A stretch of 64,000 nucleotides of DNA, taken from positions 141,310,501 to 141,374,500 of the forward strand of contig JASDFA010000016.1 in the NCBI GenBank assembly GCA_035772735.1, in the 5' to 3' direction. The notes beneath the pieces were generated by a model, which made no database searches, was not told the DNA's origin, and saw nothing but the letters and a program-made list of their open reading frames with translations. This document shows, in pieces, positions 54,668-64,000 of the stretch (the stretch's first letter is position 1; each line of letters opens with the position of its first letter). Source of the DNA: Datura wrightii (taxonomy: Eukaryota; Streptophyta; Magnoliopsida; Solanales; Solanaceae). The position numbers were made by a program, and so were the translations under genes.

Positions 54668-57011
54668 TGTAATACCCCCGAAGCCCAAAGATCAGACCCG
54701 GGGGTTGAAATGGAGAAAACTGAAAATTCTGCACTAGATCATAGAACGAGACGTTCTGTGACCCGTGGAGAAGACCACGAATCGTGAGGTGACTCGTGGT
54801 GAGGTTCAAGGCTTGGGTTGAATTTTTGAATTGAGGTCCCCACGGATCTAACCATGAGTCATGGTCAGTCCCCACGACTCGTGGCCAGTCCCCACGACTC
54901 AATTGAGTTAGCCATGGACAAGGGATTAAGGAAAGTGAAGGGGGCCTGGCAGTGTACCCTAGGGAAGGTCCCTACGAGTCGTGGTCAATCACCACAATTT
55001 GTGGGAGAGGTCATGGTCAGCAGGTTAGAGATAATTTGAACCTCAGGCAGTGAGGGTGACGAGTGGTGACCACGACTCGTGGTCACCATTAATGACTCGT
55101 AAGGTTGACCGTGATGAGCCCCAGATGAACTGTTAGACAGTGCACTCGACAACTGATGCCACGATTAGTTCCCCTGGACGACGGCTCGTCCAGTCCCTCA
55201 TTGGGACTGGCAGTCAGTTATTTTCTACGAATTTAGTAAGGGCTTTTCTGTAATTCCTACTATCCTAAGGACTAAACTATGTCGTTTTAAGCTATGAATA
55301 GTGGGTTTTAAGAGGGTGAAAATCCATTCTAAGTCATTCCTATTCATGCATGGAAGAGTAAGGGTCTAGAGAGGTGATCAAGACTAATCCTTCAAGAATT
55401 TTTCTTCAAACCTTCCTTGGGCAATCAGAGAACTAGTGGAATCAAACCCTTTCAGGTATCCATGACCAATCTCTCTCTAAATCATACCAATTCCTATATT
55501 GATTCTATGGGGTTTTAACCCAATGCATGAGATTTCTAATTTACTATATGGGTATGATATAAATGTGTCTCTATTAATGAATTATGAATCATAGGCAAGT
55601 TTTATATTGTTTTCAATTACAATCATGTTTCAAGCTTTATAAATCAAAATGCCCATTTATGAGAAATTCATGAAAGTTGAGATTTATGATGAATGTTCGA
55701 GTATGATGAGATATTATTGATGAAAAGAATGTTTTTGAGTTACCCATGTTTATAATCCTATTTTCGAGTGAATTGCGTATTTTCAAGCATGTTGAAGTAT
55801 TGGTCAATGCCCACATGTTAAAGTATGATTTATGATTTTTCGAATTGAGCTTACCACATGGTTTTGGAGCGAAGACTCCCAATTATTTTTCAGTTTGTGG
55901 TATGGTTTGAACAAAAGCTTCTCATATATATATATATATAATTTCATATTTGAGATGTATTTGATTATTGAGCTTCGTTAATATACGATGGTGAGCTTCG
56001 TTAAAAATAACGATGGAGAGGATATGCATGTTTTTAGGAGTAATGTTTTGCAACGAGTAGGCTAAGGGTCGATCACCCTATGCCTCAAAACTACGCGCTA
56101 ATGTAGGTTGATCCATATATGTACTTTGGGACCTCCTTTGTGATCTATCCCCTGCCCCATTGGGCCACGAGCTTGATATCGATATCATGTTATCGTTCTT
56201 AGCCCTGGCAAGACTTTAGACGGCTCTACCCACTTGAGTGTGATAGTTGGGACCGCATAAGCTCTACCATCGTATGTCGGTCATATGACGAGTCTCCCAT
56301 TGTTCCTCATGATTTCAGTTATTCATGTTTATTACTCATAATATATATACACAAATGTTCTAAGAGAGGTTTTACCCAATGTCAGTTGTACTTATGATTG
56401 TCAAGTCTAAGCTTTGGGTCATTCGATCCCATTGTGATGTTATGTTATGTTGAGATCATGATTTCAGAAAATAACATGCAAGTCCTACTCTCAGATTCTC
56501 ATCTTGATCATGTTTTACATTATGCATGTTTTGAATGGTTTTACTTATTTAAGCATTTTTACTACCTTGCATACTCAGTACGTTCCATGTACTGACAGCA
56601 TACTTTATATTGTATCGTTTTATGATACAGGCCCCGTTACTCAAACTCAGCCTCGTCCCTAGCCAGCCTTTCAGAGTTAGCATCCCACAACTGTTGGGGA
56701 TTCCTCATCTCCCGAGGACCATGCTTTATCAGTTTTCTTTATGTATTCAGTTTCAAACTTAAAGAGTTAGTTGGGGGTCTTGTCCCATCAACTCATCAGT
56801 ATTAGAGGCTTTTCAGACATAGAACATAATTAGCTTCAGATTCGTGTGTATTTCTAATGTTATGTTATTTCAGAAATTCTCCTAAGTTTATCATGTTTAT
56901 CTATCATTTTCTTGATTTACTTAGATGTATTTTCATGCCATGGGTCGACTTGGAGTCCCTCGGGGTTCCTTGTCTCGTGTCTCGATCCGGGCCTCCGTTC
57001 AGGTTGTGACA
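54668..57011 (+). repeat. 3' LTR of TEK-A
   Basis: 2344 bp, ending ...GGTTGTGACA. It contains a 23-bp perfect odd palindrome at 55065-55087 (arms of 11 bases around a C at 55076), absent in this form from the 5' LTR. Confidence 0.9.
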
Positions 57012-57016
57012 ATAAT

Positions 57017-58699
57017 ATATGAACATAAGTAACTAAGAGCATGAGGAACAGTAGCAGACTCGTCATAACTAACAACCACTATGTATGAGTGCATGATGAT
57101 CCCACGTCTTTCGCACGTAGAGGATAGTCATCATAAGCCTTGCTAGGGCAAAGGACGAATAAGGTGTGACATTACAATGTGCCCTCAGGTAGGGGAAACA
57201 CTCTCTTGAGAGGTCAAAAATATATACCTATATTTGCGTGTAGTTTATGAGACCGAGGAACCTCGGAACCCCTGGCCTGCTTGGTTCTAGACACTACTCC
57301 CTAAACATGCATATTGCTCACATAATCGTAATCTCAAAACTTTGGTTAAATCTGAAAATTAGGAGTGTTGACTCCAAATTATATCATAAACTGCATTTGG
57401 AGTCTAGACTTCAAATCATATCATAAACTGATCTTGTTAGCCTTTGCTAAAATCATAATAAACATACTTAACTTGCATGGGCTTGCCTAAATCATAAAAT
57501 CATGCATACTTGAAATAGACTTCATAAGTCAAAATCACGGAATCGTAAGTTGAGAATTTATAAATATTCATGCATACTTTGACAATTCATCATGCTTGAA
57601 ATCATAGAATCATATGCTTGATCTTCACAAAACATGCATGATAGGGAATAGTTTCTAATAACTTGAAAACATGAATTTTATAATCAAATTGAGTATAAAA
57701 TCTGCCCATTAGACCTAAAACATACTTTAGAACATGAGAGGATTAGACCCATAAACATAACATCGGTAATTTCATAAAATTGGGTTAAAATCTTATAAAT
57801 TAATACACTTGTTTAAGAACTTGAATTCATGAATTTGAAAAGAAGTTTGGGCATGATGGTGGAAGAAATCCCTTATTCATATTCCTACATACCTGGGTAA
57901 GCTGATCTTCAAACTAGCCTTGAAAGCCCAAGGGAATTGGGGAAGAAATTAGAGAGAATTCTAGCTTGATCTTGAAAAGGAATCTCAACATCTTGCACGC
58001 ATGCGAGTCTAATGACTTAAAATAGACTAAACCCTCTTAAAACACTCCTTTTAAATCTTAAAACGATGTCATTAGGAAGTTAGGATCTCAGAAATTTACG
58101 AAAATACCCCTAGGAAATTGCATTAAAAAATTGCCTGCCGGCTATAACGACCACTCTATGAGTCATCATAGCATACCAAAGGCCGTTGGATCGTCCGTTG
58201 TATCCGAAACACTTTTGGTACTCTGCTGAGGTTCTAACCAATGACCACTCAAGATAAGTCAACATATGAAACAATAACTCATTACTCCATTTGTTGTTTC
58301 CAAGGGAAATTATGTTACTCTTCTAATTCTACTCTTCTAATTCTCCAACCATCGACCAGACAGGATGAGTCGTTACTTGAAACAATAGTTCTCCATATCC
58401 TCTCGTCATCACTAACTCAGATCTGGGCATTTTCTGAACCCCATTGAATAGCCACTCAGGACAACCCATTGGATCTTTCAATGAGTCATTGCTAGGCCCA
58501 TTGTTTACAGGAAAATTTCTGACTGGGGACTTACCACGAGGGACACAACGGGTCGTTGTTCCCTACAATGACTCATCCCTTGATTCGTCCTGTGACTCTA
58601 GTGAAATTTTCCTGCTTTTCTCGGGTTCAACCCTTGGTGTTGATCTTAGGAACTTTTGGAGTGTTACACAAACTTAGCATGAAAGCCCGAGGTGTTACA
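57017..58699 (-). repeat. M2 LTR, part 2
   Basis: It resumes the LTR after TEK-A and its duplicated ATAAT, and ends GGTGTTACA (sense start TGTAACACC). Broken palindromes lie at about 58140-58580. Next to it at 58700-58706 is ATATCTC, which in sense is GAGATAT, like the end of a polypurine tract. Confidence 0.72.
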
Positions 58700-59123
58700 A
58701 TATCTCATCTTATAGACAGATGGTATGAATTGCACCATGATCCTATGATCGGTTACATGTTGTTTATACTTTCCAATCCATATAGGTCATTCTCTAATTT
58801 TCATACCTACAGCTCATACCACCTCACTATGATTCATACTAAGACTCGTGGTCTCTAAAACAAATGTTGAACACTTCTCTGAATCTAATTCAACAACTAC
58901 AGATAACGGCCCGTATAATCAAACAACGGTCTGTACAAATTCCCTCATCAATTCTAGGGCAATTTTGAATAGCTTACTAGAACTCAACAACGGTCATAAC
59001 CAACGATCCATATATTCCTATAATGAACTGTACTAAGGTTCGTTGTTTGTTCTGGTATTATTTTTCTACTGTTTTCTGTGATAAGTCTCGGGTCTGATCT
59101 AAGGGACATTTCAGGGTATTACA
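58700..59123 (-). repeat. LTR start fragment M4
   Basis: In sense it begins TGTAATACCC at 59123 and follows the Tekay LTR start for about 420 bp, with degraded palindromes, before meeting the M2 LTR. It sits in M3 integrase, directly after GGTTTGA. Confidence 0.6.
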
Positions 59124-60037
59124 TCAAACCATCTGATAAGGGATACATCTCTGCCTATAAATATCCTCAAATAGATCTATCTAAATACTGGAGTGATAAT
59201 TATAGTTATAGAAAAACTCAATGAGAGGCAAGTGATCATCTCAACTACCCTTGAAATCCACCACACATGCTCTCAACATGTCCTCAAGAGTCTAAATGGT
59301 TCACTCGGCCTGACCATCTTTCTGTGGGTGCAAACCTCTGCTAAGCTTTACCTGAGTACCAAGGCCCCTTTGAAACGATCTCCAGAACTGAGAGGTGAAC
59401 TGAGTACTCATATTAAGATGATGGACAAGGGAACCCTATGAAACCGAACTAACTCCTGAATGTAGAGTCTGGCATAATCCGTAGCTGAATCTATAGTTTT
59501 GATCAGTAGGAAATATGTTGATTTGGTCAACCTGTCTACAATCACCCATAAGAGTCATACTGTCGGCACATTAATGAAGTCCATGTTGACCTCTTTCCAC
59601 TTCTAAGTAGGAATGCTGATGTCCTGAAGCATACCTCCAGGTCTCTGATGCTCAACCTTCACCTATTGGCAATTCAAACACTTAGCCACAAATTCCGTTA
59701 TGTCCTTCTTCATGCCATTCCACCAATAGACTTCCCGTAGATCATGATACATCTTGGTGGCACCTAGATGGATAGAGTACCAAGAGCCATGAGTCTTGCT
59801 TAACATCCGCTCTCTTAAGTCATCCACAGTCGGGACACACAATCGGCACTAATATTGAAGCACACCATCTCCTTCTTAGGAGAAAATCTCCACCTTCTGA
59901 TTCTGAACAACTTCCTTCAACTTTACAAAGATAGGATTCTCATGTTTCTTTGCTTTAACCTCTGTCACCAATGAAGATTCTGACCCTTTCTGAACAATAA
60001 CACCAAAATCCGTCAAATCCGTAAGGCGAACTCCTAA
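59124..60037 (-). pseudogene. M3 integrase fragment
   Basis: Minus-strand Tekay integrase, from the zinc-binding part (plus 59670-59760) through the core to the HLPLIEF and YHSSI segment near 59230. It is cut at 59124 before the GWF motif. Several stops. The D and E of the core are still recognisable near 59500 and 59290. Confidence 0.68.
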
Positions 60038-61330
60038 TCAACCAAGCCTATGGATATCCTTCACCAACTTCTTTCTCCCATCCTCAACATGGGACACACT
60101 CTCCACGGACAACCTACTAAGAGCATCCGCTACTACATTGGCCTTAACCGGATGATAAAGGATACTTATATCATAGTTTTTGAGAAGCTCTAGCCATCTC
60201 CTCAACCACAAATTTAGATCTTTCTGGGTGAACACAAACTTAAGGCTCTTGTGACCTGTGAACACATCCACATGCACCCCATACAAATAGTGCCTCCAAA
60301 TATTCAAGGTAAACACCACCATTGCAAAATTTAGGTCATGCATCGGATAATATTTCTCATGAGTTTTGAACTGTCTCGAGGCATAAGTAATGACCTTATC
60401 ATATTGCATCAACCCACAAACAAGGCCAATCCTAAAAGCGTCATAATACACAATGAAGCTATTTGTTCCCTCCGATAGGGCCAGTACTGGGGCTGAAGTG
60501 AGCCGAGTCTTTAACTCTTGAAAACTCTTCTCACAAGCATCGGACCATTGAAATTTGATCTCTTCTAGGTCAACTTAGTCAAAGGTGCTGCAATGGATGG
60601 AAATCCCTCTATGAAATGCCAGTAGTAGCCAGCTAAACCCAAAAGCTCCTAAATAGCAGTAGGACTGACAGGTCTAGGCCAATTCTTCACCGCCTCAATA
60701 TTTTGAGAGTCTACCTGCACACCCTCACTAGACACCACATGACCCAAAAATGTCATTGCGTCCAACCAAAACTCACACTTTCTAAATTTAGTAAATAGCT
60801 GACAATCCTTTAGAGTCTACAACACAATCCTCAAATGAGCAGCATGATCCTTCTCGTTCCGAGAGTATATAAGGATATCATCTCTGAAGACAATAATGAA
60901 CATATCCAAATATTTCTTGAACACCTTGTTCATCAAATTCATAAAAGTTGCAGGAGTATTCATTAGTCCAAAAGACATAACTACAAACTCATAGTGACCA
61001 TGCTAAGTCCTGAAAGCTATCTTTAGAATGTCACTCTCCCTAACCCTAAGATGGTGATAGTCGTATCTGGGTCTATCTTTGAAAAGCACTTGGCACCCTG
61101 AAGCTAGTCAAACAAGTCATCAATCTTGGAAAGGGGATACTTATTCTTAATTGTGACATTGTTCAACTATCGATAATCAATGCACATCCTAAGGGAACAA
61201 TCCTTCTTTCGAATAAAGAGAACTAGAGCACCCCATGAGGACTTATTAGGTCTGATGAAACCCTTATCCAAGAGATCTTTCAACTTATCTTTCAACTCCT
61301 TTAGTTCGGTTGTAGCCATTCTATAAGGAG
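60038..61330 (-). pseudogene. M3 reverse transcriptase and RNase H
   Basis: RNase H is open for 137 codons (60038-60451): DAFRIGLVCGLMQ, HDLNFAMVVFTL (Glu lost), GHKSLKFVFTQKDLNLW and VVADALSRLSVESVSHV. RT lies above it, with VFRDDILIYSR where FIDDIL is expected (the DD pair kept), and the GFIRPNKSSWGALVLFIRK segment near 61250. Confidence 0.75.
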
Positions 61331-62075
61331 GAATAGATATAGGTTGCCTGCTGGGGAGAAGATTAATACCAAAGTCAATCTCTCGCTCAGAAGGGACTCC
61401 TGGTAGATCATCTAGAAACACCTCCAGATACTCACATACAACAAAAACTAACTGAAGTGTCGGGGTCTCGAACGTATAATCCTTAACCCGAACTAGATGG
61501 TACACACAACCCTTGGAGATCATCTTCCTGGCCTTAAGGTAGGAAACAAAGCAACCTACAGACACAGCTGAACTACCCTTCCACTCTGGGACTGGTTCAC
61601 CCCAAAATTATAACTCTACTGATCAGGTTCTGCAATTAACCAAAGCATAGCATGCATATAACCAATTCATACAAAAGATAACATCGAAATCATTCATGTC
61701 TAACTCTACTAGGTCGGCTGAGGTGAATTTTTGATGCATCATGACAGGGCAATTCCTATATATCTATTGAGCTAAAACTAACTCATCGACAGGAGTAGAG
61801 GCTGAGAAGGGTTCTGATAGGATTTCAGGACTAATACCGAAACTAATAGCAATATAAGGAGTTACAAAAGATAATGTGGCCCCTGGGTCTAGCAATGCAT
61901 AAACATCAAGATGAAAAACTCATAACATACCTGACCACATCAGATGAGCACTCCTGCTCCTAATGGGATGAAAGTTCATGGAACCTATTGTGGCGTTGTC
62001 TGCCAGCTGCACTAGAAGAGGGCCCCTATTAATATAGGTGAGCTACTGGAGCTGCTGAAGTGGTGGCTAGGCACG
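61331..62075 (-). pseudogene. M3 protease and RT linker
   Basis: A 132-codon open piece (61167-61565) holds the RT linker (VVCEYLEVFLDDLPGVPSER) and the RT start. Beyond it (61600-61920) the protease text with FHLDVYALLDPGATLSF and NDFDVIF is readable with stops. Above about 62040 the gag end (RARPPLQQLQ) breaks off at the LTR-like piece. Confidence 0.65.
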
Positions 62076-63117
62076 ACCATTCCCCATTCCAATTGTTTGA
62101 TAGAATAGTGAAACAAGAAACAACCTTATATGATTGAACTGACAAGTCTATAACGGATCGATAATCGAGAATTCCAGGCCTATATTACTTGACGACCACG
62201 TGTGTTTGCATGCGCTTGGGCGAGATCATTCATTATTGATTGATGCTAATCCAATCTAAATTTGCTCTTTCAACCCTCGTAAGGGTAATTATCAGGATTG
62301 GATGATTCTCATCACCAATCACAAGCTACAAAGCAAAAATTAATTAAATATTCAATAGTCCAAACTCAATTTTAACAAATTGGGATCATTAGGGTTCACA
62401 ACCCTAGATCTAGGTTTCCCTTGGTAAGAAGAAGAAGATAAGAGAAGTATTGAGGCATTCTTACCGATAGGAATTGAGATCTCTACTTGATTGATGATAA
62501 TCTTCAATTACAAAAATTAAATCTATAATATTTTTGAAAGTTAGGGCTAAAATCTACTCTCTATACTAGCTATGAACTAAGAAATAAACACTTCTCAAAA
62601 ATTACCAAAAAATTCTATTTATAAAATGATCCAAAAAGCCCGTTAAATTTGAACATCGGAGTGCTAGGTGCACAGGGACGGACCGTCCTTTACATTTCTT
62701 TTTTTGTCCCTGGGTATGTCATCCTTTGAGAGATGAACCATCGTTTGGAAAGATAGTTCGTACTTCACTTCGTACTAGAGAAATCCCATTCTGCCAATCC
62801 CTATCCATCTATCTATTGACGGACCATCCTTTGGAAAGGTGGACCGCGCTTTCAACAGTAGTGCACGGACCCAATTTTCTGGGTTTCTGGAATTTGCATC
62901 TAGGAAGGGACGCACTAAGGGACAGACCATTCTTTAGACTGACGGTCCGTCTTTTGCCTCGTCTTCTAAGTAATTTTCTAGCCTTAGCTCCTTTCTTTAT
63001 CCAATGTCTTGGGATCCTGTAACATAGTATAATAAGGTTAATTTCAACTTAATTTCACTCTAAATGACATGTAAAATTTAAAAAAAAAAATATGTGTCGC
63101 TATTCCCCGACACATTA
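62076..63117 (-). repeat. Minus-strand LTR-like piece with GGACGG-type palindromes
   Basis: In sense it has an inverted repeat at its start (ATGTGTCG 63092-63099 with CGACACAT 63108-63115), an A/T run, then odd palindromes (GACGGTCCGTC 62941-62951, GGACGGACCGTCC 62676-62688), a TATA-like TTTATAAATAG near 62620, and a 5'-UTR-like stretch. No PBS or terminal TG/CA could be fixed. It separates two Tekay fragments that are not colinear. Family unknown, possibly Athila-related. Confidence 0.42.
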
Positions 63118-63345
63118 GCATCGTAATAAACCACGAACCCATCTGAACCCTCTAGTATAGTTAAAATTGGGGCAAAAGTGAGTCGAGTCTTTAACACCTA
63201 AAAACTCTTCTTGCAAGTATCAGACCATTGAAAATTGACTTTCTTCTGAGTCAATCTAGACATAGGAGAAGCAATAGAGGAAAGGCATTACATAAATCGT
63301 CTATAGTTACCAGCAAAACCATCTATCCCGGTGTAGTTAGAAGCC
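63118..63345 (-). pseudogene. M5 RT connection and RNase H start fragment
   Basis: It reads SSIASPMSRLTQKKVNFQWS, SDTCKKSF (stop) VLKTRLTFAPILT, LEGSDGFVVYYDA: the end of RT and the start of RNase H of a Tekay-like element, with two stops. It ends at the RNase H first Asp region. Confidence 0.65.
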
Positions 63346-63690
63346 ATTATTAGTTAGTTCTTTCTTTAACTCCATCACTTGTTGATCCTAACGAGTAAGA
63401 CAGTCTAACATGGACCTTTGTTGAGCAGCCAACACTTCTAAAATCTCTTTGATGGTTTATATATCCGAACGGTCGTTGTTCTAGTGATGATTTTCTTTCT
63501 CATCGTGTAGATCATTAGGGGCCTTCTCTGTCAGCTACCGGCGTGCATTCCCATTTATCAAATTTATAGTCTCATGACCAGTCTCTACTGCAGTCACACC
63601 GGTAGAGTATTCCTCATTATGACCTACTCGGTCTCAAGCACTATCAGAGAGAACTGGCCTCTCCACCATGTTTTGATTAACCATTAACAT
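63346..63690 (-). pseudogene. Start of a gag-like ORF next to a leader
   Basis: A minus-strand frame from the ATG at 63688-63690 reads for about 110 codons with five stops, at codons where CGA or CAG would be natural. The C-terminal half is a coiled-coil-like helix (EILEVLAAQQRSMLD, QQVMELKKELTNN). Its position 100 nt after a PBS-like site suggests the gag N-terminus of a gypsy element other than Tekay or ATL. I do not recognise the family. Confidence 0.4.
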
Positions 63691-63795
63691 TGTTGTTGTT
63701 CACAATTTTCAGAGATTATTATGAAAAGAAGATGAATCTACACAAGTTAGTAAATAAAGTAGTGAGTCAAATCAATATCACAATTATCCCGAAGC

Positions 63796-63811
63796 AACGG
63801 TGGGCGCCAAA
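63796..63811 (-). other. PBS-like site
   Basis: In sense TGGCGCCCACCGTTGC, next to an LTR-like end. It shares TGGCGCC with the tRNA-Asp site but then differs. The primer tRNA is not assigned. Confidence 0.45.
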
Positions 63812-64000
63812 CTATTTATGCGAAAATCGGCATAGTTGAATTTTTTATGAGGTTAAAGATACACAAATTGATTTGACACGCAAAATTGATTTGGCATAGA
63901 GATTAACTAAGTAAATATGTTGCTTGATGAATGTATAAAGAACGATAATATAATTAAACAAGCGAATGAATTAGTAAAATTAAAGTGTTGTTGCTTCAGT
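63812..64000 (-). repeat. LTR-like end, cut by the window
   Basis: A/T-rich, non-coding, directly upstream in sense of the PBS-like site. It is taken as the 3' part of a 5' LTR that continues past the window. Confidence 0.4.

Larger units (their letters stand above)
48155..57011 (+). mobile_element. TEK-A, near-complete Tekay chromovirus
   Basis: LTRs at 48155-50469 and 54668-57011 (TGTAATACCCC... to ...ACA), PBS TGGTATCAGAGC, gag tail, protease, RT, RNase H, integrase, chromodomain-like end and polypurine tract. ATAAT at 48150-48154 and 57012-57016 is a perfect 5-bp target duplication. Total 8857 bp. All ORFs are broken, and most of gag is deleted. It inserted into the M2 LTR. Confidence 0.9.

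Overview
The window is plant intergenic DNA made almost entirely of nested, decayed LTR retrotransposons. I found no host gene, tRNA, rRNA or CRISPR array. Two Ty3/gypsy lineages account for nearly all of it: Athila-like elements (primer-binding site matching the 3' end of tRNA-Asp) and Tekay/Del-type chromoviruses (primer-binding site TGGTATCAGAGC, initiator tRNA-Met). This fits a large, repeat-rich dicot genome. A Solanaceae-like genome is my guess from the style of the repeats, but the sequence does not prove it. Element names used here (ATL-1, ATL-2, ATL-3, ATL-R, P1, TEK-A, D, M2-M5) are local labels.

Layout. 1-2731: two minus-strand Tekay-type LTR pieces. 2732-9132: ATL-1 (plus), broken by an LTR piece D (9133 to about 10945). 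About 10945-46932: P1 (plus), an old Tekay element with most of its pol missing. It is split by ATL-2 (15231-38675, plus), which is split in turn by ATL-R (22612-36593, minus), and again by ATL-3 (38885-44044, plus, with a perfect 5-bp target duplication GAAAT). 46933-58699: the start of gag and an LTR of a minus-strand Tekay element M2. That LTR is split by TEK-A (48155-57011, plus, nearly complete, target duplication ATAAT). 58700-62075: minus-strand LTR start M4 and pol M3. 62076-64000: a minus-strand LTR-like piece, an RNase H fragment, and the leader and gag start of a further minus-strand element.

How the parts relate. ATL-R carries gag, protease, reverse transcriptase, RNase H, integrase and then an extra ORF (ORF2) with the plant-specific 'putative plant transposon protein' domain (Pfam Transposase_32). 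ATL-1 and ATL-2 keep gag-protease and ORF2 but have no RT, RNase H or integrase. ATL-3 keeps only ORF2. ATL-1, -2 and -3 therefore look like non-autonomous relatives that would need pol supplied in trans.

The most interesting signals are non-coding and are shared between elements. (1) A two-stem module starts 8-17 nt after a stop codon in four places; its second stem (loop AGGCAA) shows compensatory base changes. (2) A CAG acceptor-like site lies exactly 5 nt before the ORF2 ATG in three elements (CTG in the fourth), with donor-like GT sites about 0.6-0.7 kb upstream. (3) Arrays of odd-length palindromes (ACGA-S-TCGT and other cores) sit in LTRs and upstream of ORF2, in both lineages. (4) A GAGGAC motif lies 23 or 26 nt upstream of the 3' LTR in Athila and Tekay elements alike.

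All coding regions carry stops or frameshifts. Most stops I checked are one C-to-T or G-to-A step from a sense codon, as expected of old methylated repeats.
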